Assembly (NCBI GenBank): GCA_036877525.1
Contig: JAZGTH010000001.1
Location: forward strand, 13,230,001-13,294,000
Direction of reading: 5' to 3'
Source: Chromobotia macracanthus
Lineage: Eukaryota > Chordata > Actinopteri > Cypriniformes > Botiidae
Length of the DNA stretch: 64,000 bases
Part shown: positions 1 to 13,003 of the stretch, piece by piece
Position numbering within the stretch: the stretch's first letter is position 1
Layout of the letters: every line of letters begins with the position of its first letter
Notes under the pieces: generated by a model
The model's input: the letters and a program-made list of their open reading frames with translations, nothing else
What the model was told of the DNA's origin: nothing
The model's database searches: none
Position numbers and translations under genes: made by a program

Positions 1-125
1 TTCAGAACAGTCATAATGTCTTTAATGCCCAAAAATGCTGTCTAGGTAGGCAGCGCACTAGGTTTTCAAACACAGCTATAGATATTTAAAGAAAAGTATA
101 ATGATCTTCTTTTTGCTTCCTCTAG

Positions 126-3100
126 ACTTCAACCTCACAGCAGATGCTCTCATTCCCAGACAAAGTGAAGGACAAACCGACTGACCTGCAGAACTTCGGA
201 CTGAGACCAGACATGTACAGCAAGAAAAGCAGCCTGACAAAAGTAAGAACCGCCCGCCATAGAGAGAGAGTGTGAGAATGTAAGGCTGACAGGCATTGTG
301 GGATATGAAGTATGGAGATGACCTTCTGTTATTTCACAGAATAAAAATGCAGCCAGTGCCACTCGGGAATGGACCGACCAAGAGACTCTGCTGCTGCTGG
401 AGGTGATGTATACTTGCCTTTTATATTCTTGCTTTTATTTTGCCTTTACTGACTTGATACAGAATGTTTCATTAAAAATTAATTTACCAGCATAACAGTT
501 TGGTTGGAAATAGGAAGCTTTAACAATCTATAGAATTTGTTAGTATTTGGTATTCCTTTGGCTTTAATAACAACATCTCAGTCTGACTCAATCTGGCATG
601 GTTTCCACAAGTGTGTCCAAAACCTGCTGATCCATGTTATCCCTGCATGATTTGAAGATGTTCCAAAGGACATTTTCTGTTCCTCAGTGGAAGAAAGGAA
701 ATGTGACCTTTCTTACAAAAGAATGGATATCTTTAATATTCACATATTTAATAAGCAATTCAGAAATTAATTTTCGACATGTCTTTTTACTTCACAAAGT
801 TTCATTGTTTTAAATGTTGAAATCCTAAAACTTGTTGTTTCCACATTTAAATTTCCACTTTTTTGTTCATTAACAACAGTTTATTTTTTCCTCCTTGTTC
901 TCAGGGTCTGGAGATGCATAAGGACGACTGGAATAAAGTATCAGAGCACGTGGGCAGCCGCACACAGGATGAGTGCATCCTCCACTTCCTGCGTCTGCCG
1001 ATTGAAGACCCATACCTGGAGGATAGCTCCTCCTCTATGGGCCCGCTGGCCTATCAGCCAATCCCTTTCAGTCAAGCCGGAAACCCAGTCATGAGCACTG
1101 TGGCGTTCCTGGCCTCTGTGGTGGACCCTCGAGTGGCCTCCGCTGCAGCTAAATCTGCTCTTGGTGAGAAATTAAGATGTTGATGTCATTTGACACCTGA
1201 ATGACTTTCTTTAAAGATTACAGAATTAACAAGATGATGCAGTTATGTTATTGTGAATGAGGGAAACTGTATAATATAGACGCTCTAGTGGAAGAAGTCC
1301 CGCCTACTAGTAAAAAGAGCCAATCGTCAGTTGCTAAACAGTAACATTCTCTGGGGAGGGGCACTGTACAGAGTGTTGCGAGGTATTTAACAGCCTTTGT
1401 GCATGCACAGTACCTGAAGCAATCTGGAAAACTTATTTTAATAGGGCATTTTGAGTTTAAGAAACAGAATTTGTGGTACAGTTCATGTCAGGTTGGTCAG
1501 AAATGTATTGTTTTAATGTGATTATAGCCAGCAATTTTACAGATTTCTGTTGTCCCCCATTCCAGTAGATAGGACTTGTTCTTATATCAAATAGCTGTCC
1601 AGAGGCGTTGTAAAGAGAAGGAGACTTCCTTATAGGAACTTTGCTTTCAATCATCCGCAGAACAAAAAGGGACTTATTTTGCTATTTTGCAGAATCTCTT
1701 GGATGTTCAACAAAAAAATCAATAAAGTGGTTCATATAACTATTTAGCTTTTTTTGCTAAAAATCTTCCCTAATCCTGATGATTTCAATATATGTATGCT
1801 CATCTAAGTTGATAAGTGGAGTGTATAACAGCTAAATGTTCCCATGTTTCAAAGTTCTCCTTTTCTGGAGCAGTCATGTCAACAGGGAATGTGACCATCA
1901 TGTTTCCCTTGTGCTTCTCAGAGGAGTTCTCTCGGATGAAGGAGGAGGTGCCGGCAGCATTGGTGGAGGCTCATGTGCGCCGGGTGGAGGAGGCGGCCAG
2001 AGCCAGCGGCAGGCAGGACCCTCTGTATGGCCTGGAGGGGAGCGGCATCGCTGGCACAGGCCTCGAGGATTCAGAGAAACCCGGTAACACACTCACACAC
2101 ATATTGGCACCTTTTGATGGACACTGTCAGAAGTGCAGTGAAAAATAAACTAACGGTACATGTTTGTTTATCAGCTGAGGAGAGCAGTGAGGACACCAAG
2201 AGCAGTGAGGGCCAATCCAGCCAGGATAAGAAGGAAAAGGTAACTGTATTAAAAAACCTTCCAAATAAATATCTTGGAATAATAGACTAGATGTGGATTT
2301 CTGACATATCCCTAATATTGATGTTTGTTATTCACACTTTTGTACAATTTCAGGAGGGAAAAGATGGAGTCAGTGAGGAGGAGGAGAAACAAGGAGAGAA
2401 TGGCAAGAAAGATGAGGAGAGAGTGAGAGAGGGAGAGACAGACAAAGAAACAGACAAGGCGGACACAGAAATAGGTTTGTTTATACAACACTGATACAAC
2501 ACTGAGCACACCTACTTACACATGTCAATTTCTCCATTGTCATGTGCGCCGTGAAAAGCGTCACACTAAAATCCTTTGTGCTTCTTTCTGTGGTCATTTA
2601 TGAAAGCTAAGTTGTAAATATGTACAAAATAAAATAAATTGAAATATGTAACAAAAATCAAATTTTACAGAAGGACTGCACACACACACACACATTACCA
2701 CAACATTTTTTAAAAAAATGTTCCCATTTATATGTCACCATTTTTATAGAAAATAGGTTAAGACAGATATTGCTTTAAAATGTTATTGCACAGGTAATGT
2801 GGGAATGTAAATACTAAAAAATAAAAAATATTTTTATTCAGATATGAAAAATGCAGGTAAACAGAAAAATGTAAATGAATTATACTGTTAAATATACACA
2901 AAGTGTTTACTGTTTACTATTAAAGCTGAAATCGGCAATGAATAGCATCAGAGAGATCAAAGAGACAAAAACTTATATAACAGTGGCCATTGTTTTCATA
3001 AACAAATACAACTATAAATATACAATGTGGATGTTACATAATTATGTGAACTTATTTCAGCAGATGGTGAGAAGGAGAAAGAGCGGAAGGAGGTATCAGA

Positions 3101-4293
3101 GGAGGGTCAGAGGGATGGAGAGAACGAGGGAGAGAAGAAAGCGAAGGTGGAGAGGGATGTAGGAGAGGGAAACCTGGCCACCGCCGCAGCCTCTGCGCTC
3201 GCTGCTGCTGCTGTGAAGGCGAAAGTGAGTGAATAAGTGACATTGCAATGGGCTAACAAATGTTCTGCTAATGCAACGCTCTGCTTTGATTTCCTTTTTC
3301 AGCACCTGGCTGCAGTGGAGGAGAGAAAGATCAAGTCTCTGGTGGCTCTGCTGGTGGAGACCCAGATGAAAAAACTGGAGATCAAACTTAGACACTTTGA
3401 AGAGTTGGAGACCATCATGGACCGAGAGAGAGAGGCGGTAAGGCATCATGGGTAATGAAGTTTTGGCTATCCAGATTTTTAAGTTCTTTGAAATGAATAT
3501 CCATATATGCTGATTGTGTCTATAGTTGGAGTATCAGAGGCAGCAGCTTCTAGCTGATCGTCAGTCCTTTCATATGGAGCAGCTGAAGTATGCGGAGATG
3601 AGAGCCAGACAGCAACACTTCCAGCAGATCCAACACCAGCACCATAGTAACCAGCCTGGCAGTCAGCCAGCTGCTCCATCTGTAACTCACCAGCCTGTCC
3701 CCAACGCCTCTGCCCCACCCCCAACACCAAGCCCTGCCCCTGTGAGTGCTATCGCCCACAGTGAAGCTCCACCTCCACCAGCCTCTCACAGTTCACCCCC
3801 CACCCATGCACAGGCTGGAGCAGCACATGGTAATGACATACAAACACACATGTGCACACACGTTTTGAATGCATTATTAAAAACATCATAAAGCTGAAAT
3901 TCAGTCACTGTACTGTTTCTATACTGACTTTGAAGGAAAAATGCACTCTTACATAAAATAAATTATATTAAATAACCCCATTTTTGCATTCTGTAGGCAT
4001 TGCTTATGTGTAAAATTCTTATTATAAAGGATCATTATAACTGATCATTTAAATCCATAAGTGATGCATTCAGTTTATCAGATTAAAGTGTCAGTGATTT
4101 TGTACACCCCTACTGTCCACCCTTTTATTAATTTATTTAAAAAAAAAATCTGCCTGTTTTATTTTGTTTTGATTTGTGGTGCAATGGTGTAAATGAAATC
4201 AGTGTGTTATTCATATTCTGTTTCCCTTTAGATTCCACTCCATTACCTGGGGATTGTCACTATCCAAATGCCCCAGTGGCCCCAACACAGTAA
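126..4293 (+). CDS. smarcc2: SWI/SNF complex subunit BAF170 (SMARCC2), C-terminal part, 5' truncated by window edge
   Basis: Core scaffold subunit of the nuclear SWI/SNF (BAF) remodelling complex. Ten exons: 126-242, 340-402, 905-1163, 1922-2083, 2175-2239, 2354-2474, 3061-3224, 3303-3437, 3526-3829, 4232-4293. Phases join without a break and give 483 residues plus TAA. The first three exons encode the SANT domain (REWTDQETLLLLEGLEMHKD, then HVGSRTQDECILHFLRLP). Exons 4-7 are an acidic Lys/Glu-rich linker. Exons 8-9 encode the long coiled coil (KSLVALLVETQMKKLEIKLR, then DREREALEYQRQQLLADRQS) and a Gln/Pro-rich stretch. SWIRM and other N-terminal domains lie upstream of the window. The last exon codes only about 20 residues, so the long Pro/Gln-rich tail of mammalian BAF170 is absent from this model. 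Identity is from strong similarity to vertebrate SMARCC2; SMARCC1 is less likely given the myl6 neighbour. Confidence 0.93.
534..780. repeat. Diverged Tc1-like MITE fragment in a smarcc2 intron
   Basis: ccctgcatgatttgaagatg resembles the core of the elements at 22189 and 31904, and the flanks match weakly. Old copy with unclear ends. Confidence 0.4.
1205..1640 (+). repeat. Dispersed repeat in a smarcc2 intron, related to 45408-45860
   Basis: About 430 bp between smarcc2 exons 3 and 4 matching the inverted itpr1 copy along its length (see that entry). No coding capacity. Confidence 0.7.
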
Positions 4294-6790
4294 CCAGAGA
4301 GCGTGAGATGTAAATGGGGTCGGTGTCAACAGCTAAGAAGATGAGATAAAAAGAGATGAAAAAGTGGATATCTTGATAAAAAGATGATAAAAAGTGAGTG
4401 ATATCTTCTTTCTTTTGTCACGCTCGTCATTTTTGGGAGAACATTATATAATTGATTTTTGCCAGCATCTTGAACATGACAGAATTCAAAGTAAATCGAT
4501 AAAGCAAAACTCTGATCACCAGACTATCAAAAAAAGACAAAAGATGACCTTAGGTTTGGACATCTGGAAGGGTTTAAACCCAAGCTCCCCTTAACACCCA
4601 GCAGAAGCACTCCTGACCCTCAAAAGAACTCCTGACAGCCTGCCTCGAAATACCAGAAACCAGCTCGAGCTCTGGAATTGCTAGATCAATTTTAAGTATC
4701 AATTTCCAATAACCACCAAATCTTCAGCCAAACTAGAGGATCCAGAAATCTGTCCCAGGATCCAGCAAAAGGTACCTGTGATCTGCAGTCCAGAAGCACC
4801 TTGATGTAGGTTGTTTAGATGGAAACGAGATAGAAAAGTAAACTGAGAAATTGCACTTTTAGAATGTTTCTGTAATCTTACTTTTTGGAGGGGTGATGCG
4901 TCAAGTTAAATTAGCCTTGACTTGATGTTTTCTTTTATCAGTCTTTTTATCACTAAATCGTTGTGTTTATTTTCATAAAAGCACTCAATTTGGGAAGTTT
5001 GAAGAGAAACTTGACTTTGCAATTGTTACTTTGTACGTGTGTGAATGCTGGTTTTGCTCTTAAAGCTGCAATCTGTAACTTTAGCTTCTACTGCCATCTC
5101 TGTTGGAAACCAAAAATTGCAAATTACTTGCAAAGTTATTTTCTTAATGGCAAGTTTTCATTTTAGACAACTGATGTAAGAACAAGTTACAAATGTTGCA
5201 CCATCTACAGCATCCAAACATGGGATATATTAGCCATATTCTATTTACAGATGGACATTTCCTGCAAAATCGGACATCATTATTTTAAACTTACCATTAC
5301 AAATCAGTGTAAGATAAGGAGATCATGTTAAACATTGATCTGTCATGTGCTTGCTCAATAACTGTTTTTATTTATTTTTAACCCAAAATGTTATGGATTG
5401 CAGCTTTAAGAAAATGTGAAAACTTCAGCGGTTTGGCCTGTTTTTTTGTATGTGCAATTAGATTTCAGCATAAGGAAACGGACAGCAAATTAATATGAAA
5501 TGTTTACTTTGTGTTAAGAGTCGTACTGTAAACCTGGAACTCATGTCATCAGTAATTGATGTTTGCATGTTATTTTTTGGGTATGTGTGGAGGTACACTC
5601 ACAGAATATCATATAGTGTTGCTCTGCATTTTGAACAGGTAAAAGTAGTCTTTGTTCTCATCTCATTGCTTACAAGAATACTAGACTTACAAGAGAATAT
5701 TAGGAGACACAGCTGGAAATCAGATTGATTCCTTAACAGAACAACAAAAGCCTGATTATATATGTGTCATATTTTGAAAGAATACAAATAGTTGAATGAA
5801 TTGTTTGAATGATTCCTGTCATTTTAGTGAGATCATGTTTTAGTATCCAGTGTTCTGTCTTGAATTCAAATTGTTAAAGAATGTGTTTGTGTGTGTGTGA
5901 GTGTTTTAGTAACAGGCCAAACCCAGATCAAGTATTCGGGAAATGAAGGAAAATCGTTTCATTTTGTTATTTCCACTTAGTGGCAACTACCTAATCAGTA
6001 CAGTGAAGGGATTTTAAAGTTACATTTACAGAAGTGTTCAACATATTTCATGTGTTCATATTGTAACCGTCCTATTTTTGTATTTTTATGTTTCTTTACA
6101 CTATTACGAATGCTGTCATATTTGTCAGTATTGGTCCTTTCTTATTTCAGATTGTGAACGTTCACATATTATTGATAACCTGTATGTTGAAGTGCAAGTC
6201 AGTCGTTTATACAAGGCTGGATTTTTGTATGTGTGTGGTGTGCATGCACTCTGTGGTTGCCATACGTTCTTTTGTTTTCTTCATTCGCTGTGTTTCCAGA
6301 CTACAAATGTTAGGATGGAATCAGAAATAGCGCTAAAACCAGAAAGCGAACAGATTCAACACTCTTGCTGTAATATTAGCTGCAGTTTACATCCTCACAC
6401 GTGAATGCACAAGTATACAGTAGTCAAACATGCAGTATTACTGACAGAAGATTCACACACCAACCTCATGGATTTGCACGCATCAGTGTTGAAAATGTCA
6501 TTTGACCAATTTGCTCAGCTCTTCGTATTTTACATTGTAGTGATAAAAGTAGCTGTTGTTTTTCTTTTTTTTTTACATTTTGTTTATACTTCTTTTTAAC
6601 GGTGACTTCAGAAGCTGGAAACCATTGTGTTGAGTTTTGTGTGAATGTTAGATGACATTCGTGCATCTTTTGTGGAGATGTAACAGGGACAGTCCAGCAC
6701 TTGTTTATTCAAGTGTTTGACCAAGAAGGGATCAGTTTTGGTTTAAAAAAATACTGAAGGTTTCGCACAATAAAAGACATCATCAGTGAC
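4294..6790 (+). other. smarcc2 3' UTR with poly(A) signal
   Basis: AT-rich sequence without coding potential after the smarcc2 stop. The first good AATAAA in a sensible context is at 6769-6774, followed by a T/GT-rich stretch, so the 3' UTR would be about 2.5 kb. It contains a palindromic repeat at 5060-5409. The poly(A) site is inferred from the signal only. Confidence 0.5.
5060..5409. mobile_element. TTAAAGC...GCTTTAA MITE in the smarcc2 3' UTR
   Basis: Inverted ends ttaaagctgcaatctgtaac and atggattgcagctttaa, 350 bp. Internal text (cattgatctgtcatgtgc then ttgctcaataac) is the reverse complement of the copy in itpr1 intron 58. Confidence 0.8.
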
Positions 6791-7567
6791 GTGAGTCTTT
6801 TCTGTGTTTTTACAATATAAATCCCTTTTATGTTAAACCTAATTAAGAGTCATGTTGTCATAATGTGTGCACAGGATAGACTACTTTTATGGTACTTTTT
6901 TATCTTTTCACAGCTTGATAGCCAATCACCATCCATTATTATTTTTAGCCTTTCTGTGGTCCACAGGGGAGATAAATTGTTTTTAGCAACAAGAGGGTAA
7001 GAGGATAATCTTTCGAGGGTATAACTGCAGCCTTTTTGGGTTGACTATCCTTTTAAGGCTCAGTGTGGGAGCATAATATCAATGACAGCAATGCCACTGT
7101 ACAAAGTGTAGTAGTACATTATCCATCCACCAGTTGGCAGTGTATACACCTTTTGCACTAATTTTAATTCATTCCTCTAACATCAGCACTGAATATGGTT
7201 TAGAATAATTTTCTCTGTTGTATTTAAATAATCTTACATATTGTGACCTGAATGATATTGCTAAAGTAATTATATACACCATCAATATCTAGCGTTCTTT
7301 TATATCCCTTCTATGTAAACGCACATTAAATACTGTATGTAGCTGTACAACGTTTCCCAGACATCACATTCAAACACCTCACACACTCCTAATTTGGTAT
7401 TGTCTTGTAAGACACTTAATGGGAGGCAGAAGCCAGTGATACTTTAATAAACAATCTTAAACTGGAACTGGCCTGTCCAACAATGCCCTACAAGGCAACC
7501 CATTTTACACACAAGCCCACACTCGAAGAACTCTACCGGACAGATCACCAAAATCAAAGTTTTGATA
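6791..7567. other. intergenic spacer between convergent smarcc2 and myl6
   Basis: AT-rich sequence with no supported gene. It separates the inferred 3' ends of two genes that converge. No repeat family or conserved motif was recognised with confidence. Confidence 0.5.
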
Positions 7568-9220
7568 TTTATTATTTTAATGAATGACAGATGTCAAATG
7601 TATTACAAACCCATTCTGGGCATTTTGACAATAGGGTAACCAAAATAATAATAAACATTATCCACAATAAGAGCCAATTAAAATCTCACAGTTTAAGACA
7701 TGAATGGGGTGGGAAACTGACACTAGAAATACTTCTGGTGGAATGTAATGGTAAATAGAAGGTTTTCAAGCCAAGCTATGAACATCAAGTTTCTGAAAAG
7801 GAATGAGCAATACTTCTCATGATAAAAGGCACTTAGGGAAAAAATAAGGGACAAACTATTTAAAAAAGCTAATGTGAAAATGCAGAATTACAAAAATGGA
7901 AGGCTGATGGACAAAATAAAATAAACGTGTCTGAAACCTTCAACCGCTCATGACCATCCTCACAAGTTCTGCAGAAGAGAAACAAAGAAAATGTATGAGA
8001 CAAGTTCAAAAACCAACACAGCAGATCAGCAAATGCTGTCATGGAAACCAAACCAGGAGTTCTTTATAATTCTGGACCCCTGAACAGTCACACACTGCAC
8101 TCATCCAGCACTGAAACAGCTCATTGTACGTGTAGTTGAGGCTGGCAGTCAAACTACATCCCTGAAAATACTCAATAACAACAAAACATTCAACAATCTG
8201 GAGGAGAGCAGTCTGAGAATAAATGATTGACAGAAGAGGGAGGATAAGACATCACTCAGGCCTAAAAGAAGTTAGCATTGAGATAAATATAAACACACAT
8301 ACATATAAAGAGAGAGGGAGCTAGACAGAGAGGGAGGGATTAGAGAAAGCCAAGACTGGAAATTCAAACCAACAATACACATAAATATCCTTAAAATACC
8401 ACATATTCATAATACACAGAGGGATGTTTTTCACAGTCAAGGGATGCAGACTAAAATATAACAGTGGGCTCTTGTCATCACAGTTTACAATGTAATTAGA
8501 ACAAGATTCACATTTTCTCATGGAGGTACCAGTACTTGCAAGGCAGCAAACGAACAGCGTTAAGTTCAGATAAACTCAGGCTTAGGTTTCTCTGTGGTTA
8601 AAATACTGCATCACAGCTTCATGACACTAACTGTGCAAGACAATTAACATATTTAGTAACACTTCTCTCTTGCCTTTGCAGTGTAAAGGCAGTTATAAAC
8701 AGTTAAAATAAACAGGATAAAAAAAATAAATGACCAATCACAATTCAGTATGCAAATAAATGCAAAAATAAAGACTAATCAAAACCTAGCTTGCAAATAG
8801 TAGGATGATGTCATCACTCTTATTTATATTTTAAACATTCTAGTAATGCAAGTCAATAGAGCATTTCCAAACATTAATCTTGCAATTCTTAAAAGTCTGC
8901 ACATTTAAACCTGATATACAATGTTTGAGAAACATCAATGCAGTTCTGTCTCGCAAGCACTGTAATAAAGGGAAATAACTGGTTTCTGGTTGTGCATAAG
9001 GGTGACCAGCAAACTGTTTGCACCAGTGTTAGCATTAGCACCAGCACAGCACCACCATCACCATGGCAACAGTGAGAGTCAGGGGATGCCTATGCACATG
9101 CAGGGACGGTACATGCTAGGCTACAGCCAGGGAACGCAGTGGAGAGGAAGCTGCTGGAGAAAAGATAATGGTTATAAAACAACAGAGAAATAGCTTTGCA
9201 GGGCTGACCGTACCCTCTTT
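7568..9220 (-). other. putative long myl6 3' UTR
   Basis: Sequence downstream of the myl6 stop codon. No minus-strand AATAAA is seen close to the stop; the best candidate is at 7568-7573. That gives a 3' UTR of about 1.6 kb, long compared with the short mammalian MYL6 3' UTR, so a nearer non-canonical site may be used. No other gene is supported here. Confidence 0.35.
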
Positions 9221-11974
9221 TCAACCAGCCATAATGTGACGCACAAGTGCTGTCGAAAAGAAAAGTAAATGGGTTAACCATTTTTGTACAAATACCGAAA
9301 CAGAAACACTTATAAACAGGATTGTAGTTCAAAGGGCAAAAGGATTGCTATCTGACTGTACCTTCATAATTGATGCAGCCATTAGCATCTTCATGTCCTG
9401 CCAAAAGAGTCTCCACCTCTTCCTCTGTCATCTTCTCACCTATCATCACATACAGGCACACAGATGCGTCAGAAAAGATGTTTCAGCCTACGCAAGGCCA
9501 TTCTGAACAGCTGCCAGGTTATTCTAGTGCTTTGTTTACAGTATTCATAGAAAAGATGGTGTAATAGATTGAATATTTAGCCTTTGAAATACACAATTAT
9601 ATGTTTATACATCTAAATAGTTTGGGGCTTTCTGATAGCATGATAAAAAGTATGCTAACAAAATTTTTTAAAATTCAGAGCTACATGAAAGCTTGTTTGC
9701 GGTAAGACAGTCCATTCAGTGGCCATATCAGTAATGCATCTTCTTTCTATGCAGGCAATATGAACACAAGCTCAACTATCTACTCAAATTAAAAAAGATA
9801 ACATAAAATGACGTCTGCAATAAAATCTGCAATATCAGTCTCCTTACCCAGTGTAGTAAGAACGTGTCTTAGCTCAGCACCCATCACAGTTCCGTTTCCC
9901 TCTTTGTCAAACACCCGCAGTCCCTCCACGAAATCTTCGAAGGAGCCCTGATCCTTGTTTTTAGCGACAGCCTGGAGCATGGGCAGGAACTGCTCGAAGT
10001 CCAGCATCTTCATATTCATATCTGAGACCAAGCATCAAACAGAGACAATCCAATCATCTTAGCACACTGAGAATTTAGCCAGATAAGAGAGGGTTCAAGC
10101 AGAATGATCTATTTATAATTTATTTAAAACCTGTAGATGACAAAGACACAGCTTGATTAAATCAAAATAGCTTTCGTAGTAGTTCTGAATAGGCTTAAAA
10201 GTTTTAAAGAGATTGTATTTGTAGGTGTTTCATTGATCAGAGCATTTCACTAATAACAAGAGACATACTGTAAGAGCAGTGTGCGGTACAAGTACTCATA
10301 TACGCAATATATGCGTGCCTATACGCATAATATACCACAGCTTATACCTTAAATATATACAGATAAGTAGAGGAGATAGACATGGTTAACGAAGGTCATA
10401 TACGCTATATGATTGGTTCATAACTCAGTCTGCCTTTTGTCTTTCTCACTGTGATGTGCATTGGTCATAACCGAGAGTATGATATCAATGAAAATGTAAC
10501 ATGAAACAAGGAGGCTTACCATCATTACTGGGGTTGCCAAGCACTTTGAGCACCTCAGCATTGACAGGGTTCTGCCCCAGAGCACGCATCACATCCCCAC
10601 ACTGATTGTACATAATCTTCCCATCTCCTGTCCGGTCAAACAAGAGGAAGGCCTCTTTAAACTCTGTATTTGAGAGAAAGAGAACGAGTAAACGCTTTAG
10701 CAACGTGACACTGAAAACGATGTATACGTGTGACCCATAGAAACCATGCTGTTGGTCTGATAGATCAACTTTTACGGCTGCGTGGGCTATATCTCAAAAG
10801 CACCGTTTTGGCTCTTGCAGATCGCTATCACAGCAACTGTTGATGCTTGGCAGAGCAGCTCACAGGAATGCGGCACTTCCCAAGTCAAAACTTCACACAC
10901 TCACTGTGATTAGCCATATAAGGACAAAAGAGGGAGAACGCCAGAATAGTTTTCCTAATACCCAGAGGAGGACATTTCACAATGACCATCCACAGTACTG
11001 GAAGGCATCTAACATGGATCGTAAAGAGTAGGGAGCAAACACAGAACATTCCTCTAATGTTAGTATCTGGTTATTTTTGTCTAAGAAAGTTTTTGGGACG
11101 TTCCCTAAAAAAAAAAAATCAAAAACTAACATTTCCAGAACATTCTGGGAATCAGACATGGTTAGCTGGGTAGCCTGTAGGTTACAGATATAATTGAACC
11201 TTTTAACCAAAGCTACATCAACAACACTTGTTGGTATTGCTATTTTCTTTAATTAACAAATAATCTTGATACATGTTGCTTATTTATATAGAGTCTCTAC
11301 AGCGCTGCAGCTTCCGGTCCGATCAAACGCGACGCATCCATCAGATGCTGATAGCGTCGCATTCAGCGCTATTCTGTATTATGATAAACACGGATTACAA
11401 GACCATGAGCTATAATGTCACGGTTGTCCGTCCAAACGAGTGCAAAAAACGTCCTATTACGCTACAAAGCTGTCAGTCAAATGCAGGCCTACGTTTGTTA
11501 TACATTCATCGTAACTGGCACACAAAGCAATATAACCTCCATAACCGCATGCATCAAGCACAAGACGCAGGTGATATATATATATATATATAATATATAT
11601 ATATATATTAATATATATACCAGTGTGAAAGAAATGTGTGCAATTCAAACGCCATGACAAAATCACAACATTTGTGTACTGTAGTGACATTACTCACCGC
11701 AGATCTGGTCCTCTGTGAAGTCAGACTGCCCGCGTTGGGATGAGGAGGACAACAATGAACATCACACAGCATTAAACCACATCATCAGACTGATCTGATA
11801 CTCCAGTCAAAAACCACGAAGACAAACCAAGACACAGACGAGTATTAAATTCGCGAGATCTTAGTCCGACACGAGAGCTTATTTTAAAAGCATGCCGACA
11901 CTCGTTCGTCGCGATTATATTGGGAAACAGGTTGACCAGTAAAGGATGGCGGCGTATAGAAACGTACTTACCAT
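9221..11974 (-). CDS. myl6: Myosin essential light chain 6 (non-muscle/smooth muscle)
   Basis: Calmodulin-like essential light chain that wraps the IQ motif of non-muscle and smooth-muscle myosin II heavy chains. Six exons (minus strand, 5' to 3'): 11972-11974 (ATG alone), 11698-11725, 10520-10663, 9848-10021, 9362-9439, 9221-9249. They sum to 456 nt, 151 residues plus TGA, the same length as human MYL6. Degenerate EF-hand blocks are clear: EAFLLFDRTGDGKIMYNQCG, GLRVFDKEGNGTVMGAELRH and LLAGHEDANGCINYEALVRH. An isolated start codon in exon 1 followed by a 28-nt exon is the family's gene structure. The C-terminus ends in VRHIMAG, resembling the non-muscle form; no smooth-muscle cassette exon is visible in the 112-nt last intron. 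It converges with smarcc2, as in human. Confidence 0.96.
11036..11170. mobile_element. Partial CCCAGCTAACA-family MITE in a myl6 intron
   Basis: Right end catggttagctggg with internal aacattccagaacattct-like motifs; the left terminus is not recognisable. A (TA)n tract follows at about 11577-11620. Confidence 0.5.
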
Positions 11975-12702
11975 GACTGCAGTGGCTGAGGATGAAGCAG
12001 AGGAAGCGCCGCACGACCGCCGTGTGAATTACAGCACCGCTCACACACTATAACGGGGACACACTGACAATTACGTCATGATATGTCGAGTCAAGCAAAG
12101 CTGGCCAATCAGAAAGTGCGGGCGCTGGTTTCTGCCCGCAGTCATTACCGATGTGTCAGTATTACATGCGCACGTTTACCGTAATGTACCGTCCAGCACA
12201 CTGGCAGGAATAACCGCACTGGCGAAGCAATGGCAGCAATAGGCTGCGTACGAAATATGTGCAACGCAAAGCGTTGAAAACAGTGGCGCAAATATTTAAG
12301 GTTTACAGAGAAAATGTAGGGCGAAATTAAACATGGTAAAGTAAAGTGGCATACAAATGACAATACTAACAAGTGTAACTAGCTAACTGGTGTACAATAT
12401 TAAGCCATTTAGATGACATAAAAAGAAGTACTATAATTTTGTTGCGAACTTACAAACACTCGTTCAGCACACACACTTAGTGCAATAAGGCTTCAAAATA
12501 TATATGAACATTAGCAATCTGATAAATGACTTATAGTTTCAGGGTTTTTGATTTTAGTTTTTTCCTGCTTTGACCAGACTCCCCACTAGATGGCAGTAAA
12601 GACTGCCAGTAAAGACAGAAATGTGATTAATACTAACATAATTCAATTAAAATATTAGTCAACAATTAAAAGAACAGTTCAACAAACAACTGGAAGCATA
12701 AT
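11975..12702. promoter_or_regulatory. myl6 5' UTR/promoter and spacer to tsfm
   Basis: Upstream region of myl6 (transcribed to the left). It is locally GC-richer than its surroundings from about 11975 to 12250, and has an inverted CCAAT box (ggccaatcag on the plus strand, about 12104-12113). No TATA box is evident. The rest is AT-rich spacer without a gene before the tsfm 3' end. The promoter assignment is by position. Confidence 0.4.
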
Positions 12703-13003
12703 TTATTTACTTTTTGCTTGTGTAGGGCTGTCAGAGACCAGTCATAGACGATAACATCTCAAAAGAGTCTTAGCTTCTATCAGGCCACTTTTCATTCTCT
12801 TTGATTACTTAAGCCAGCAAAGATTTTTGGTTAAAATGCATATATTTGCCAATAGTTTAAACAATTTAAAAGCATTGTTTTCAGTCGAGCAGATGAAAAA
12901 CAAATTTCATAGAGGTTTTATTGTTTTTGGAAACATCAGTTTCATGTTTTACATTCCTCCACAACAACAAAATGTCTGTATTTTCTCATTCAGATGGCTC
13001 TTC

